Assembly (NCBI RefSeq): GCF_002307495.1
Contig: NZ_NTMR01000002.1
Span: 124,001-188,000, forward strand
DNA length: 64,000 nt
Source: Pseudomonas abyssi
Lineage (GTDB): Bacteria; Pseudomonadota; Gammaproteobacteria; Pseudomonadales; Pseudomonadaceae
Reading direction: 5' to 3'
Shown here: piece after piece, positions 28,736 through 42,178 of the stretch
Numbering within the stretch: the stretch's first letter is position 1
Layout: every line of letters begins with the position of its first letter
Program-made: the position numbers and the translations under genes
The notes under the pieces: generated by a model
What the model saw: only the letters and a program-made list of their open reading frames with translations
Told to the model about the DNA's origin: nothing
Databases searched by the model: none

Positions 28736-29634
28736 GCCGGGCCGTCGTAAACGCCGGTGGACAGATAACGGTCGCCGCGATCACAGATGATGGCAACAAT
28801 GACCGCGTTTTCCACCTCGGCACTCAGACGCAGCGCCGCAGCCACCGCGCCACCGGAAGACACGCCGCAGAAGATGCCTTCTTCGCGGGCCAGCCGGCGC
28901 ATGGTGACCTCGGCTTCCTGTTGCCCCATATCGATCACCAGATCAACCCGGGTTTCATCAAAGATGGTGGGCAGGTACTCCTTGGGCCAACGGCGGATAC
29001 CGGGAATCGCCGCCCCTTCGATCGGTTGCAGACCGACAATCTGGATAGCCGGATTCTGTTCCTTGAGGTAACGGGAGGTGCCCATAATGGTGCCGGTGGT
29101 GCCCATCGAGCTGACGAAGTGCGTCACCGTCCCCTGGGTATCACGCCAGATCTCGGGGCCGGTGCCATGATAATGCGCCTCGGGATTGTCCTGATTGCCG
29201 AACTGGTCCAGCACCTTGCCCTGGCCCTCGGCCTGCATGCGCAAAGCCAGGTCTCGCGCGCCTTCCATACCCTGGGCCTGGGTCACTTCAATCAGCTGCG
29301 CGCCATAGGCGGTCATCGCCGCCTTGCGCTCGGCGCTCATGTTGTCCGGCATGATCAGCACCATGCGGTAGCCTTTGATAGCCGCCGCCATGGCCAGCGC
29401 GATACCGGTATTGCCGGAGGTCGCCTCGATCAGTGTATCGCCGGGCTGGATATCGCCACGGGCCTCGGCCCGCTCGATCATCGACAGCGCCGGGCGGTCC
29501 TTCACCGATCCGGCCGGGTTATTGCCTTCCAGCTTGACCAGAATGGTGTTGCTGGTCTGGCCCGGCAGGCGCTGCAGCCTGACTAGCGGGGTGTTGCCGA
29601 TGCAATCGGCGATGGTGGGATAATGCTGCGTCAT
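28732..29634 (-). CDS. cysM: Cysteine synthase B
   Basis: A 300-residue PLP enzyme making cysteine (or S-sulfocysteine) from O-acetylserine. The PLP lysine is K45 (PAGSVKDR), the phosphate-binding loop is EATSGNTGIA, and GTTGTIMGTSRYLKEQ is typical of CysM. ATG at 29634 (MTQHYPTIADCIGNTP) is used; upstream in-frame residues to 29697 are unlike the family. It is divergent from gacS, a neighbour relation also known in other pseudomonads. Confidence 0.94.
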   Translation of the reverse strand: MTQHYPTIADCIGNTPLVRLQRLPGQTSNTILVKLEGNNPAGSVKDRPALSMIERAEARGDIQPGDTLIEATSGNTGIALAMAAAIKGYRMVLIMPDNMSAERKAAMTAYGAQLIEVTQAQGMEGARDLALRMQAEGQGKVLDQFGNQDNPEAHYHGTGPEIWRDTQGTVTHFVSSMGTTGTIMGTSRYLKEQNPAIQIVGLQPIEGAAIPGIRRWPKEYLPTIFDETRVDLVIDMGQQEAEVTMRRLAREEGIFCGVSSGGAVAAALRLSAEVENAVIVAIICDRGDRYLSTGVYDGPA

Positions 29635-29798
29635 GGAGTCACCGTAGCGGCCTTGACCGTCGCCAGGAGGGTCGGCAAGGCTGTGCTTTTTGCTCAAGCC
29701 GCCTATGATACCGACAACAACCTAATTTGGCCCACCCAAGTGCGTATTTCGCGCCGCCCCTGAATGCGCGGCTGACGAGGAAACGGGAACACATCTCC

Positions 29799-32561
<2,763 letters not shown>

Positions 32562-32573
<12 letters not shown>

Positions 32574-32942
32574 CCAGACGGCGAACGCGAGCGCCTGCTC
32601 GCGCTCGTCGCTCAATGACAACAACATGCGTCCACCACCACCTGCGGCCAGCTTGTCGGCGGCCACACCGCTGAGCACGACCTGCGGGGCGCCCAGCTCG
32701 TCACGATCAATCTGCATATGCTGCCATGACAGGCCGCCAGCCAACCCGGTGCCAAGCGCCTTGAGAATCGCCTCCTTGGCGGCAAAGCGCTTGGCCAGAT
32801 AACGGGCAGGCTGGCCGTGGGCGGCAAAAAGCTCAAACTCGTCAGCGGTCAGAATCCGCCTGGCAAAGCGCTCACCCTGGCGCGTCAGCACCGCTTCAAT
32901 CCGGCTGACCAGCACCAGGTCGGTGCCGATACCTCGAATCAT
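32562..32942 (-). CDS. acpS: Holo-[acyl-carrier-protein] synthase
   Basis: A 126-residue phosphopantetheinyl transferase that activates ACP for fatty acid synthesis. It has the family start [16 protein letters not shown] (metal ligand D8) and [20 protein letters not shown]. Start overlaps the pdxJ stop by ATGA, the usual pdxJ-acpS pairing. Last gene of the long leftward run that begins with algU. Confidence 0.95.
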
Positions 32943-33679
32943 TGGCGCGCCGATTCCAAAATCAGCTGGCGCATGTCACGCACCGCGCCAGCCAGACCGG
33001 AAAACAGGGCACGCGCAATGATCGCGTGGCCGATGTTCAGCTCGTTGATGCCGGGGATAGCGGCAATATCCTGCACGTTGTGGTAGTGCAGACCATGCCC
33101 GGCATTCACCACCAAACCCAGCTTGCGCGCATAATTGACCGACTCGCGGATGCGCGACAGCGCCTTCTGCTGCTCAGCGCCCTCGGTGTCGGCATAGTGC
33201 CCGGTGTGCAGCTCAATGACCGGCGCTCCAAGACGCTTGGCGGCCTCGATCTGGCGTGGATCCGGGTCGATAAACAGCGACACTTCGCACCCTGCGGCAG
33301 CCAGGCGCTCAATGGCCGAGTGCACCCGCGCCTCGTTACCGCAAACGTCCAGGCCGCCTTCGGTGGTCAGCTCCTCGCGGCGCTCCGGCACCAGGCACAC
33401 ATGCGCCGGGCGGATCTCTTCGGCAAAGGCGACCATCTCGTCGGTCACCGCCATTTCAAAGTTCATGCGAGTCTGCAGTACCTGAGACAGCAGACGCACA
33501 TCGCGCTCCTGAATATGGCGGCGATCTTCGCGCAGGTGCACGGTAATGCCATCGGCACCGGCCTGCTCGGCTTCAATGGCGGACTGCACCGGATCGGGAT
33601 AACGCGTGCCGCGCGCCTGGCGCAAGGTCGCCACGTGGTCGATATTGACACCCAACAGCACCCGGTCTGACTGACTCAT
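32939..33679 (-). CDS. pdxJ: Pyridoxine 5'-phosphate synthase
   Basis: A 246-residue TIM-barrel enzyme that condenses 1-deoxyxylulose-5-phosphate with 3-amino-2-oxopropyl phosphate to pyridoxine phosphate. Motifs are [39 protein letters not shown] and [13 protein letters not shown] at 33679 has GGGAG about 9 bases upstream. Confidence 0.96.
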   Translation of the reverse strand: MSQSDRVLLGVNIDHVATLRQARGTRYPDPVQSAIEAEQAGADGITVHLREDRRHIQERDVRLLSQVLQTRMNFEMAVTDEMVAFAEEIRPAHVCLVPERREELTTEGGLDVCGNEARVHSAIERLAAAGCEVSLFIDPDPRQIEAAKRLGAPVIELHTGHYADTEGAEQQKALSRIRESVNYARKLGLVVNAGHGLHYHNVQDIAAIPGINELNIGHAIIARALFSGLAGAVRDMRQLILESARQ

Positions 33680-33728
33680 GCACGATTCTCCCATTGGTAG
33701 CGACGGCGCCCTGGCGCCGTAAAAAGAT

Positions 33729-34436
33729 TCAGGATTGGCCGGCGCTTCGCGCCGCCGCAAACAGCTGCCGACTGACCAGCGGCTTGCCCCCCAGATGCAC
33801 CGCCAGGGCCTGACGCATCAGGCGTTTAGCAGTCGGCAGCGCGTCGGGCTGCTGCCAATCGGCGCTCGCCATAGCCAGCAGCCCCGCCCCAGGCAAGGCA
33901 CCATTATTGCCCGCCGGTACAGAGTACAGCCCCTGCTCGGCACTCCAGGCGTAGCAGCCGTGAGCCAGCAACGGCTGCTGCCAAGCGTCCTCTGTCAAGC
34001 TGAAACCGTACCCCAGCAACTGCAGCAGCTGCCATTCAAAGCTGCGCAAGATCGGCTCGACGCTGTCGAGTGGCGCAGCCAATTGCTCCAGCGCGTGTTG
34101 GTAGGCGGCAAACAGCAACGTCTGCGCATCACCCGGCGACAGCAGACGCACCAGCAATTCGTTAAGGTAGAGACCACTGAACAGCGCATCGCCCTGCAAC
34201 CGGGCGTGCCCCCCGGCCACCTCGGCCTGCTGCAGGGTCTTCAGCTCGCCCCGCCCGTACCAGCTTGCCAACAGCGGTACAAAGGGCTGCGGGCGCGTGC
34301 CTCGGCCCTTGCCGCGTGCACCGCGCCAGACCACCCGCTGCAGCCCGTCACGCAGGCTGAGCAGGTCTACCAGGGCACTGGTGTCACGGTAAGGCCGACT
34401 GTGCAACACATAGGCGGGCTGCAGCGGTTCAGACAT
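33729..34436 (-). CDS. recO: DNA repair protein RecO
   Basis: A 235-residue recombination mediator that helps RecR load RecA on SSB-coated DNA. The N-terminal OB fold begins [21 protein letters not shown], with a following basic patch ([14 protein letters not shown]) and the helical domain's LNELLVRLL. It lies 5 bp after era in the conserved rnc-era-recO group. Confidence 0.92.
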   Translation of the reverse strand: MSEPLQPAYVLHSRPYRDTSALVDLLSLRDGLQRVVWRGARGKGRGTRPQPFVPLLASWYGRGELKTLQQAEVAGGHARLQGDALFSGLYLNELLVRLLSPGDAQTLLFAAYQHALEQLAAPLDSVEPILRSFEWQLLQLLGYGFSLTEDAWQQPLLAHGCYAWSAEQGLYSVPAGNNGALPGAGLLAMASADWQQPDALPTAKRLMRQALAVHLGGKPLVSRQLFAAARSAGQS

Positions 34437-34441
34437 CGGCG

Positions 34442-35344
34442 TCAGTCGTCGAAGCGATAGCCCAGCGAGCCCAGCGCGCGCTCATCATCAGACCAGCCGC
34501 GACGCACCTTGACCCACAGGTTGAGCATGATCTTGCTGCCGAACAGCTTCTGCATGTCCAGCCGGGCTTCCTGGCCGATCTTCTTCAGTCGCTCGCCACC
34601 ATCGCCAATGATGATTTTTTTCTGACCATCGCGCTCAACCAGGATCAGCGCATGAATATGCAGAATGCGCCCTTCCTGCTTGAACTGCTCGATCTCGACC
34701 GCGACCTGATAGGGAATCTCGGCGCCCAGCTGACGCATGACCTTTTCGCGCACCAGCTCGGCAGCCAAAAAGCGCGAGCTTTTGTCGGTCAGCTGGTCTT
34801 CCGGATAAAAGTGCTCGCTTTCCGGCAGACGCTCGGCAATCAGCGACTCCAGGCGATCGATATTGCGCCCCTGCAGCGCGGACACCGGAACGACCTCGGC
34901 CTCAGGCAACTGCTTGGTCAGCCATTCCAGATGCGGCAACAGCTCGTTCTTGTCTTCCATCCGATCAAGCTTGTTAACCACGATCAGTACCGGGCAGGTC
35001 AGATACTGGATGCGCTCCAGTACCATCTGATCCTCGTCGGTCCAGCGCAGACGATCGACCACAAACAGCACAACGTCGACATCGCGCAGTGCCTGGCTGG
35101 CACTCTTGTTCATGAAGCGATTGAGCGCTTTCTCGTTTTCCTTGTGCAGGCCGGGTGTATCGACGTAGATCGCTTGCACCTCGCCCTCAGTCTTGATGCC
35201 GAGCAGCGTGTGACGAGTTGTCTGCGGCTTGCGCGAGGTAATAGCCAGCTTCTGGCCGAGAATATGGTTCAGCAAGGTCGACTTGCCGACATTCGGGCGG
35301 CCAACGATCGCAACGTAGCCGCAACGGGAAATAGCATCAGTCAT
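34442..35344 (-). CDS. era: GTPase Era
   Basis: A 300-residue GTPase that binds 16S rRNA near its 3' end during 30S assembly. G1 is GRPNVGKST (15-23), G3 DTPGLH, G4 NKLD, and the C-terminal KH domain holds [21 protein letters not shown] at 35344 lies within the last codons of rnc (8-bp overlap). Confidence 0.96.
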   Translation of the reverse strand: MTDAISRCGYVAIVGRPNVGKSTLLNHILGQKLAITSRKPQTTRHTLLGIKTEGEVQAIYVDTPGLHKENEKALNRFMNKSASQALRDVDVVLFVVDRLRWTDEDQMVLERIQYLTCPVLIVVNKLDRMEDKNELLPHLEWLTKQLPEAEVVPVSALQGRNIDRLESLIAERLPESEHFYPEDQLTDKSSRFLAAELVREKVMRQLGAEIPYQVAVEIEQFKQEGRILHIHALILVERDGQKKIIIGDGGERLKKIGQEARLDMQKLFGSKIMLNLWVKVRRGWSDDERALGSLGYRFDD

Positions 35345-36026
35345 CGGCTCGCTCCACGCCCAGGGCAACCAGCGCATGCTGCGCTGCCTGCTGTTCCGCC
35401 AGACGACGACTGCTGCCGACGCCGTAGGTCGGCTCGGCCAGCAGGGCAATCTGACAATTTACCTTGAAAGTACGACAATGTGCCTCGCCACTACTCTCGA
35501 TCACTTCATAGCGCGGCAGGTCGGCCTGACGCGACTGCAGAAACTCCTGCAGCCGGGTTTTCGGGTCCTTGTTGTTGTCGACCAGCGTCAGGTCGGCAAT
35601 GTGGCCGGTAAGCCAATGCAGGATGCGCTCGCGCACCACCTCCAGCCCGCTGTCCAGGTAGATGGCGCCGATGATCGCTTCCGTGGCGTCAGCCAGAATC
35701 GACTCACGGCGAAAGCCGCCACTCTTCAACTCGCCGGACCCCAGGCGCAGGTATTCACCCAGCTCAAACCCCTTGGCAAGCTCGGCCAATGTCACGCCCT
35801 TGACCAGGCGGGCACGCAGGCGCGACAGCTGCCCTTCGCGGGCTTGGGGAAAGTGTTGGAAAAGCATTTCGGCGGCGACGAAATTGAGAATCGAGTCACC
35901 CAGAAACTCCAGGCGCTCATTGTTGCGCCCACCCAGACTGCGGTGGGTCAAGGCCAGCAGCAACAGCTCCTGATCCTTGAAGGTATAGCCAATCTTACGT
36001 TCGAGTCGGTCTAGCTTATTGCTCAC
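35337..36026 (-). CDS. rnc: Ribonuclease III
   Basis: A 229-residue double-strand-specific RNase processing rRNA precursors and structured mRNAs. The signature [11 protein letters not shown] is at about 37-47, the second catalytic stretch is [16 protein letters not shown], and a dsRNA-binding domain occupies roughly 155-225. Start overlaps the upstream DUF4845 gene by ATGA. Confidence 0.96.
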   Translation of the reverse strand: MSNKLDRLERKIGYTFKDQELLLLALTHRSLGGRNNERLEFLGDSILNFVAAEMLFQHFPQAREGQLSRLRARLVKGVTLAELAKGFELGEYLRLGSGELKSGGFRRESILADATEAIIGAIYLDSGLEVVRERILHWLTGHIADLTLVDNNKDPKTRLQEFLQSRQADLPRYEVIESSGEAHCRTFKVNCQIALLAEPTYGVGSSRRLAEQQAAQHALVALGVERADD

Positions 36027-36400
36027 TTGAGAGGTCTGACAATAAAGGTTTCGTCAAAGTGCACCAGCAGGTCCACCGTGTTGAGGAGTGGCGCGCGCAC
36101 TTCGTACTTGAGCACCACAGTGTAGGCATTCTGGCCACTCTGGGTCGTGGTGACGGCATCCTTGGCCTTGATGTCACGGATACCATTGAGTCGCATGCCC
36201 TTCTCAATGTACATGTTCAGGTCACGCAGTGAACCGACCTTCACGTTCGGGTCTTCATTGACCGTGGTGATGATGTTGCGCAGCGAGTAGTGGTCCATGT
36301 AGATGGGTACCAGTTTCATTGCAATGACCATGCCAAATACCAGCAGGGCGATAACCGCAAGCCAGCCGAAGAAGGAAGCCCCTTTTTGGGAGTGGCGCAT
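36023..36400 (-). CDS. DUF4845 membrane protein
   Basis: A 125-residue protein with one N-terminal membrane segment (about 8-28, [19 protein letters not shown]) and a small extracytoplasmic domain. DUF4845 proteins regularly sit between lepB and rnc in gammaproteobacteria; the role is unknown. Its position suggests a link to protein export or membrane biogenesis, which is inference only. Confidence 0.85.
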   Translation of the reverse strand: MRHSQKGASFFGWLAVIALLVFGMVIAMKLVPIYMDHYSLRNIITTVNEDPNVKVGSLRDLNMYIEKGMRLNGIRDIKAKDAVTTTQSGQNAYTVVLKYEVRAPLLNTVDLLVHFDETFIVRPLK

Positions 36401-36446
36401 AATAACCTCGTAGTCCGTTGTTGATGTTATGTACTGCCTGCCACCC

Positions 36447-37328
36447 TCAGTGAATCAGGGCGACGCTCGAGAAGCTTGGCAAATTGCTCAGCTTCGGCTC
36501 CGGCCAGTGCATCCACACTGCGAAGGCCTTGCCTACAATATAGTTGTCCGGAACCATTCCCCACAACTCTTGCGGCATCTCGGCTGAATGCCAGAAACGG
36601 CTGTCGTTCGAGTTATCGCGATTGTCTCCCATCATGAAGTAGTAGCCCTGCGGCACCACCCACTCTTTCGGCTTGGGTGTCTGCGACAATTGCTTCTGCC
36701 TGATCAGATGCGTCACCTCACCCAACTGCTCGCGATAGATTGCCGCGTTAGCCAGGGTTTGCAGGGGGTGACCGGCGGGCACTTCATCGTCGGGTACAAT
36801 CTCGACCAGTTCATGCTCGACCTTCTGGCCGTTCACATACAGCTGCTTTCCAGCATAGCGGATGTGGTCGCCGGGCAAGCCGACAACGCGCTTGATGTAG
36901 TTGATCGAGGGGTTGTTCGGGTAGCGAAAGACCATGACGTCGCCGCGCTGCGGGTCACCGATCGGGATCACCTTGGTGTCGATCACCGGCAGGCGAATAC
37001 CGTATGCAAACTTGTTGACCAGAATGAAATCACCCACCTCCAGGGTGGGCTTCATGGAACCGGACGGAATCTGAAAGGGCTCGACCAGAAAGGAGCGCAG
37101 CACCAGCACAACGGCCAATACCGGAAAGAACGACTTGCCGTACTCGACCAGCAAAGGCTCCTTCTCGAGCCGCTCGATGGTCTGCGGGTCCGCCACGTCA
37201 ACCTGGGCTTCGTAGCTGGCAACAGCCTTGCGACGACGCGGCGCCAGCACCACGCGGTCCAGCAACGCCAGAAAACCGCTGACTGCAACAGCAATCACCA
37301 GCACCAGCGGAAAGTTGAGATGCATCAT
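36447..37328 (-). CDS. lepB: Signal peptidase I (LepB)
   Basis: A 293-residue inner-membrane serine protease that removes Sec/Tat signal peptides. Two N-terminal membrane segments (about 5-23 and 66-82) precede the Ser-Lys dyad S91 (IPSGSMKPTL) and K146 (YIKRVVGLPGD); MGDNRDNSNDSRFW is the conserved C-terminal box. ATG codons at 37328 and 37325 are adjacent and both possible. lepA lies 18 bp upstream. Confidence 0.95.
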   Translation of the reverse strand: MMHLNFPLVLVIAVAVSGFLALLDRVVLAPRRRKAVASYEAQVDVADPQTIERLEKEPLLVEYGKSFFPVLAVVLVLRSFLVEPFQIPSGSMKPTLEVGDFILVNKFAYGIRLPVIDTKVIPIGDPQRGDVMVFRYPNNPSINYIKRVVGLPGDHIRYAGKQLYVNGQKVEHELVEIVPDDEVPAGHPLQTLANAAIYREQLGEVTHLIRQKQLSQTPKPKEWVVPQGYYFMMGDNRDNSNDSRFWHSAEMPQELWGMVPDNYIVGKAFAVWMHWPEPKLSNLPSFSSVALIH

Positions 37329-37346
37329 CGTCCGAGCTTACCGTCC

Positions 37347-39146
37347 CTAATTGTCGACCTTGAGCACCGCGAGGAATGCATCCTGCGGTATTTCTACGCT
37401 ACCCACCTGCTTCATGCGCTTCTTACCAGCCTTCTGCTTCTCAAGCAGCTTTTTCTTCCGGCTGGCGTCGCCACCATAACACTTGGCCAGTACGTTCTTG
37501 CGCAGCGCCTTCACCGTAGAGCGCGCCACAATCTGCCCGCCAATGGCGGCCTGAATAGCGACATCGAACATCTGCCGGGGAATCAGGTCCTTCATCTTCT
37601 CGACCAGCTGACGTCCCTTGTACGCGGCATTGTCACGGTGCACGATCAGTGCCAGCGCGTCGACCTTCTCGCCGTTGATCAGGATATCCAGGCGCACCAG
37701 CTTGGCAGCCTGGAAGCGATCGAAACTGTAATCCAGCGAAGCATAACCGCGGCTGACCGACTTTAACCGGTCGAAGAAGTCGAGTACCACCTCGTTCATC
37801 GGCAGATCATAGGTAACCTGAACCTGAGTGCCGAGAAAAACCATGTCATGCTGAACGCCGCGCTTTTCGATGCAGAGCGTAATAACGCTACCCAGATGGT
37901 CCTGCGGCACCAGAATGTTGGCACGAACAATCGGCTCGCGCATCTCTTCAATGACCGAAGGGTCGGGCAGCAGCGAGGGGTTGTCGACGTAGATGGCGTC
38001 GCCGCCCTTCTTGACCACCTCAAACACGACCGTGGGCGCGGTGGTGATCAGATCCAGGTCGTATTCGCGCTCCAGTCGCTCCTGGATGATCTCCATGTGC
38101 AGCATACCGAGGAAGCCGATGCGGAAACCGAAGCCCAGTGCCTCTGAGCTCTCCGGCTCAAATTGCAGCGCCGCATCGTTGAGAGTCAGCTTCTGCAGTG
38201 CCTCGCGGAAATCCTCAAAGTCATCGGAGCTGACCGGAAACAGGCCGGCATACACCTGCGGCTTGACCTTCTGGAAGCCAGGCAGCGGCGCTACGTCCGG
38301 GGTAGCGGACAAGGTCAGGGTGTCGCCCACCGGCGCACCGTGAATATCCTTGATACCCGCAATGATAAAGCCCACCTCGCCCGCCTTCAGATCGGCGGTC
38401 TCGGTGTGCTTGGGGCTGAATACGCCCACGCTGTCGACTTGATGGAACTTGCCGGTCGATTTGACCAGCACCTTGTCGCCCTTCTTGATGCGGCCATGCT
38501 TGACGCGCACCAGCGATACCACACCGAGATAGTTGTCAAACCAGGAATCGATGATCAGAGCCTGCAGCGGCGCTTCGATTTCGCCTTCAGGCGCGGGAAT
38601 GGTCTTGATCAGCGCCTCCAGCACGTCCTCAACACCAATACCGCTCTTGGCCGAACAGGCGACTGCGTCAGTTGCATCGATACCGATGACGCTCTCGATC
38701 TCGCCCTTGACCCGCTCGGGCTCAGCCTGCGGCAGATCGATCTTGTTGAGAACCGGCATGACCTCCAGGCCCTGTTCGATCGCTGTGTAGCAGTTGGCTA
38801 CCGATTGCGCCTCGACACCCTGAGCGGCATCCACCACCAGCAGTGCGCCTTCGCAGGCGGCCAGCGAGCGGCTGACTTCGTAGTGAAAGTCGACGTGGCC
38901 GGGCGTGTCGATAAAGTTGAGCTGATAGGTTTTGCCATCTTTGGCGGTGTAATACAGCGTGACGCTGTGCGCCTTGATGGTAATACCGCGCTCACGCTCA
39001 AGATCCATCGAATCCAGCACCTGAGCTTCCATCTCACGTTCGCTCAGGGCACCACACAGCTGAATAAAGCGGTCAGCCAGTGTCGACTTGCCGTGGTCGA
39101 TATGGGCGATGATGGAAAAGTTGCGAATCAGGCTCAGGTCACTCAC
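37347..39146 (-). CDS. lepA: Elongation factor 4 (LepA)
   Basis: A 599-residue ribosomal GTPase linked to back-translocation and 30S biogenesis. It has [36 protein letters not shown], and the LepA-specific C-terminus with [23 protein letters not shown]. The start is placed at GTG 39146 ([11 protein letters not shown]), which gives exactly 599 residues, the usual pseudomonad size; in-frame ATGs at 39158 and 39179 would add unconserved residues. Confidence 0.95.
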   Translation of the reverse strand: MSDLSLIRNFSIIAHIDHGKSTLADRFIQLCGALSEREMEAQVLDSMDLERERGITIKAHSVTLYYTAKDGKTYQLNFIDTPGHVDFHYEVSRSLAACEGALLVVDAAQGVEAQSVANCYTAIEQGLEVMPVLNKIDLPQAEPERVKGEIESVIGIDATDAVACSAKSGIGVEDVLEALIKTIPAPEGEIEAPLQALIIDSWFDNYLGVVSLVRVKHGRIKKGDKVLVKSTGKFHQVDSVGVFSPKHTETADLKAGEVGFIIAGIKDIHGAPVGDTLTLSATPDVAPLPGFQKVKPQVYAGLFPVSSDDFEDFREALQKLTLNDAALQFEPESSEALGFGFRIGFLGMLHMEIIQERLEREYDLDLITTAPTVVFEVVKKGGDAIYVDNPSLLPDPSVIEEMREPIVRANILVPQDHLGSVITLCIEKRGVQHDMVFLGTQVQVTYDLPMNEVVLDFFDRLKSVSRGYASLDYSFDRFQAAKLVRLDILINGEKVDALALIVHRDNAAYKGRQLVEKMKDLIPRQMFDVAIQAAIGGQIVARSTVKALRKNVLAKCYGGDASRKKKLLEKQKAGKKRMKQVGSVEIPQDAFLAVLKVDN

Positions 39147-39229
39147 GGCGCGGATCATCCAGACAGGGTTGCCAGACATGGCGATGACGGGGAAGAGTCC
39201 CCAAAACAGCCGGCGAGTTTACCTGATTA

Positions 39230-39251
39230 GCGGCGATGTCGCTATCGCCGC
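39230..39251 (-). promoter_or_regulatory. Hairpin in mucD-lepA gap
   Basis: gcggcgat (39230-39237) pairs with atcgccgc (39244-39251) around a 6-nt loop in the 158-bp space between mucD and lepA. No T-run follows. It could slow read-through from the algU operon or structure the lepA leader. Confidence 0.35.
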
Positions 39252-39304
39252 CGGGGCCGGTCATCGGGAGCGTGCTACCACCGATAACCGACCCACAGAG
39301 CGGA

Positions 39305-40723
39305 TCACTCCGCCAGACGGAAGGTAATATAGCTGGCGCGACCCTGGCGAATCACGCGCATCGAGATGGAACGATTGTCCGGCAGCTCGCCAGCAATCTG
39401 GGTGAAAGTCTCAACCGAATCCACCGACTGGTTATCCAGGTTGGTGATGATGTCGCCCGGACGCAGACCCACCATGGCGCCCGGCCCGCGCATGACTTCG
39501 CGCACCACTACACCGGAGTGAATATCCAGGTTCTTCTTTTGCTCGTCACTGAGCTCGACGACCGTCACACCCAGGCGGTTAGAGGACGTCGCCTGGGCCG
39601 GGGCATCGCTGGCCAGCGCCGCCACGTTGTCGTCATCCGGCAGTGCACCCACTTCCATGCGCAAGGTCTTGCGCTCCTTGTCACGCATGACCACCAGCGA
39701 TGCCTCCGCGCCCGGACGGACACGGCCAACCGCGTGAGGCAGATCGGAAGAGCGCACCACCTCGTGACCGTTGAACTCCAGAATCACATCACCCACCTTC
39801 AGGCCGCCCTTGTCTGCCGGGCCACCCGGCATGATCTGGGCAACCAGCGCCCCGGCGGGCTTGGGTAGATCAAAAGACTCAGCCAGATCCTTGTTGACCT
39901 CCTGAATCACCACACCCAGCCAGCCACGCTGTACGCTGCCGCTGTCCTTGATTTGCTCGACCACATCCATCGCCACATCCATAGGAATGGCAAACGACAG
40001 GCCCATAAACCCACCCGAGCGGGTAAAGATCTGCGAGTTGATACCAACAACCTCGCCATCCAGGTTGAACAGCGGACCACCGGAGTTACCCGGATTGATC
40101 GCCACGTCGGTCTGAATGAACGGCACGTAGTTCTCGTTTGGCAGGCTGCGCCCCTTGGCACTGACGATACCCGCTGTTACCGAATAGTCGAAACCGAAGG
40201 GCGAGCCAATCGCCAATACCCACTCCCCCGGCTTGAGATCAGCCGACTTGCCGATCTTCACTACCGGCAGGTCATCGCCGGCATCGATCTTCAGCAGCGC
40301 CAGATCAGAGCGCGGATCAGCCCCAACCAGCTCTGCCTGGAGTTCGCGTCGGTCAGACAGGCGGACAAAGATTTCGTCGGCATCGGCAACCACATGATTG
40401 TTGGTCAACACATAGCCGTCATGGGAGATAATAAAGCCGGAACCGAGGGATTGCGGCGCCTCGCGCTCACGCTGCGAAGGGCCTTGCGGAAAACTGCGCT
40501 CGAAAAACTCGCGAAACAGTGGCGGCATACTGTCGAGGTCAGGCATACCCTGCACTACATTCTGGCTGGCCGCCTTCTGGCGCGTACTGATGTTAACGAT
40601 GGCCGGCGAGGCTTCCTCGACCAGCTCGGTGAAGTCCGGCAAGTCGGTCGCCAGTGCCAGCGACTGCCACCCCATCACCAGAATACTTGTGGCCACCAGG
40701 GCCCAACGTCTCAACGACATCAT
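39305..40723 (-). CDS. mucD: Periplasmic protease MucD (DegP/HtrA)
   Basis: A 472-residue trypsin-like protease/chaperone that clears misfolded envelope proteins and dampens AlgU activation. A signal peptide (about 1-26, ending SLALA) is followed by triad residues H110 (TNNHVVAD), D140 (RSDLALL) and S214 (GNSGGPLF), then two PDZ domains (about 265-345 and 380-470). ATG at 40723 is used; GTG at 40741 lies within the GAGGAG ribosome site itself. Confidence 0.95.
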   Translation of the reverse strand: MMSLRRWALVATSILVMGWQSLALATDLPDFTELVEEASPAIVNISTRQKAASQNVVQGMPDLDSMPPLFREFFERSFPQGPSQREREAPQSLGSGFIISHDGYVLTNNHVVADADEIFVRLSDRRELQAELVGADPRSDLALLKIDAGDDLPVVKIGKSADLKPGEWVLAIGSPFGFDYSVTAGIVSAKGRSLPNENYVPFIQTDVAINPGNSGGPLFNLDGEVVGINSQIFTRSGGFMGLSFAIPMDVAMDVVEQIKDSGSVQRGWLGVVIQEVNKDLAESFDLPKPAGALVAQIMPGGPADKGGLKVGDVILEFNGHEVVRSSDLPHAVGRVRPGAEASLVVMRDKERKTLRMEVGALPDDDNVAALASDAPAQATSSNRLGVTVVELSDEQKKNLDIHSGVVVREVMRGPGAMVGLRPGDIITNLDNQSVDSVETFTQIAGELPDNRSISMRVIRQGRASYITFRLAE

Positions 40724-40763
40724 ACGCCGCACTCTCCTCACTTTTTTCTAGCAACAACCCACA

Positions 40764-41225
40764 TCACAGCTGTGTCAGCGGCACCCCGGCAAACCCGGCA
40801 GCACCCAGGACCTGGGGCGTCAGTAGCGGATCATGACTGGCCCGCACGGCGCGCCAGCGAAGCAGAACAAAACCAAACGCCAGCCCAGCAAGCGCCGCCA
40901 GAATGACCTGTGGCTCACCGGCACCCAGCGCCTGTGCCGACAGCGCGGCAACAAACAGGGCAAACAACGGCATCAGGTACACCCACAAGGCACCGCGCAC
41001 CAGCGCGTCCTCGGGCACACCGATGATCACTTCGTCCCCAACCTGCCATTGACGGTCAGTCAGGGCCCGAACAAAACCGCGGGCAGCGCCGCTACCCAGC
41101 CGCTGCAGCAATCCCTGGCCGCAACCCGCCTTGGCAGCGCAATTGCCGCAGGTACTGCTACGCACGGTTTCTACCCAGACAGCACCGGGCTCGACACTCA
41201 GCACCCGCCCACGCTCTTCAATCAC
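40764..41225 (-). CDS. rseC: SoxR-reducing/sigma-E factor RseC (MucC)
   Basis: A 153-residue inner-membrane protein. The N-terminal Cys-rich part (CGNCAAKAGCGQGLL) could bind a metal centre; two membrane helices follow at about 80-120. RseC homologues modulate the sigma-E pathway and belong to the SoxR-reducing system in E. coli. Start overlaps mucB by ATGA. Confidence 0.9.
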   Translation of the reverse strand: MIEERGRVLSVEPGAVWVETVRSSTCGNCAAKAGCGQGLLQRLGSGAARGFVRALTDRQWQVGDEVIIGVPEDALVRGALWVYLMPLFALFVAALSAQALGAGEPQVILAALAGLAFGFVLLRWRAVRASHDPLLTPQVLGAAGFAGVPLTQL

Positions 41226-42178
41226 GGCGCGGCCTCAGCAGCCACGGCGGCGTGCGGAAAGGAGGCAGCAATGCGCTCGGCCGTCGCCGGCGGAATTTCG
41301 CCTACGATTGTCGCCAGATAGTCCTGCCCTTGGACCTGAAGACGACGACTGATCGCCACGGTCGGTCCAAGCTGCGCAGCCAGGTTGTCGGCCAGTCGCT
41401 CTTCGCTCAGGGGTTCGACAAACACGGTAAAGCGTGCCAGCCCATCACTGTAGACCTGGGTCATGACCGGGGGCTCACCAGCGGAAAGCGCGCGGACCAT
41501 GGACTCGCCGGCACTGTAGCCTGGCGGCAACCAGCCGGGCAGCCAGCCAGAATCATCTACCAGCTTCTCGGGCTGTGCCGCTTCCAGCGACAGGCAACGT
41601 GAGCCAGCTTCCAGCGCCGCGTCACTCAGCTCGGAGAAATCCAAGTCAACAAACTGGAAGCGCTCCAGCAAGACATTGCGCTCGTTGATCAGCAGGGATT
41701 TAAGCAACAAGCCGGTATCCTCATCCAGATACAGCTCATAGGCATAGCGGAAAGGGTCTCTCGGCTTGAGCGCCACAACCGTTGCGGGACGATCTGCGAC
41801 ACGCGTGCCGCCAAGCACTTCGAAGGCGTACCACCGCTCCAGGCGGGCGGGATCGATTTCCTGGGGGGCGGTTGCCTGCCAGTCCGACACGGTTGCGAAG
41901 GAGGTTGCACACTGCAGCCGGCCATCACGCCGCACCCACTCCTGAGGATCGCCGTCAGCCCTGAGCAGTCGCTCGGAGACACCGTCCTCATCTGCGCGAT
42001 GCCAGATGTGATGAGTGCTAAAACTGCCGGAGCGCTCGTAAACGAACGCTCCGCTGTAACTCTGTTGGTCCACTGCATCGGCCATGCCGCGCAGCCATTG
42101 TCCCGCATCCTTCGCCTGCGCCAGCGGTGCTGTCATCAGCACCGCGGCAGAGGCAAGGCAAAGCGACCTCTTCACCAC
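41222..42178 (-). CDS. mucB: AlgU regulator MucB (RseB)
   Basis: A 318-residue periplasmic protein with a signal peptide (about 1-22, ending AQA), then the lipoprotein-like lipid-sensing domain (SYSGAFVYERSG) and a C-terminal domain contacting MucA. It guards MucA from proteolysis. It starts with GTG (two adjacent candidates, 42178 and 42175); the first shares a base with the mucA TAG stop, so the genes are coupled. Confidence 0.93.
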   Translation of the reverse strand: MVKRSLCLASAAVLMTAPLAQAKDAGQWLRGMADAVDQQSYSGAFVYERSGSFSTHHIWHRADEDGVSERLLRADGDPQEWVRRDGRLQCATSFATVSDWQATAPQEIDPARLERWYAFEVLGGTRVADRPATVVALKPRDPFRYAYELYLDEDTGLLLKSLLINERNVLLERFQFVDLDFSELSDAALEAGSRCLSLEAAQPEKLVDDSGWLPGWLPPGYSAGESMVRALSAGEPPVMTQVYSDGLARFTVFVEPLSEERLADNLAAQLGPTVAISRRLQVQGQDYLATIVGEIPPATAERIAASFPHAAVAAEAAP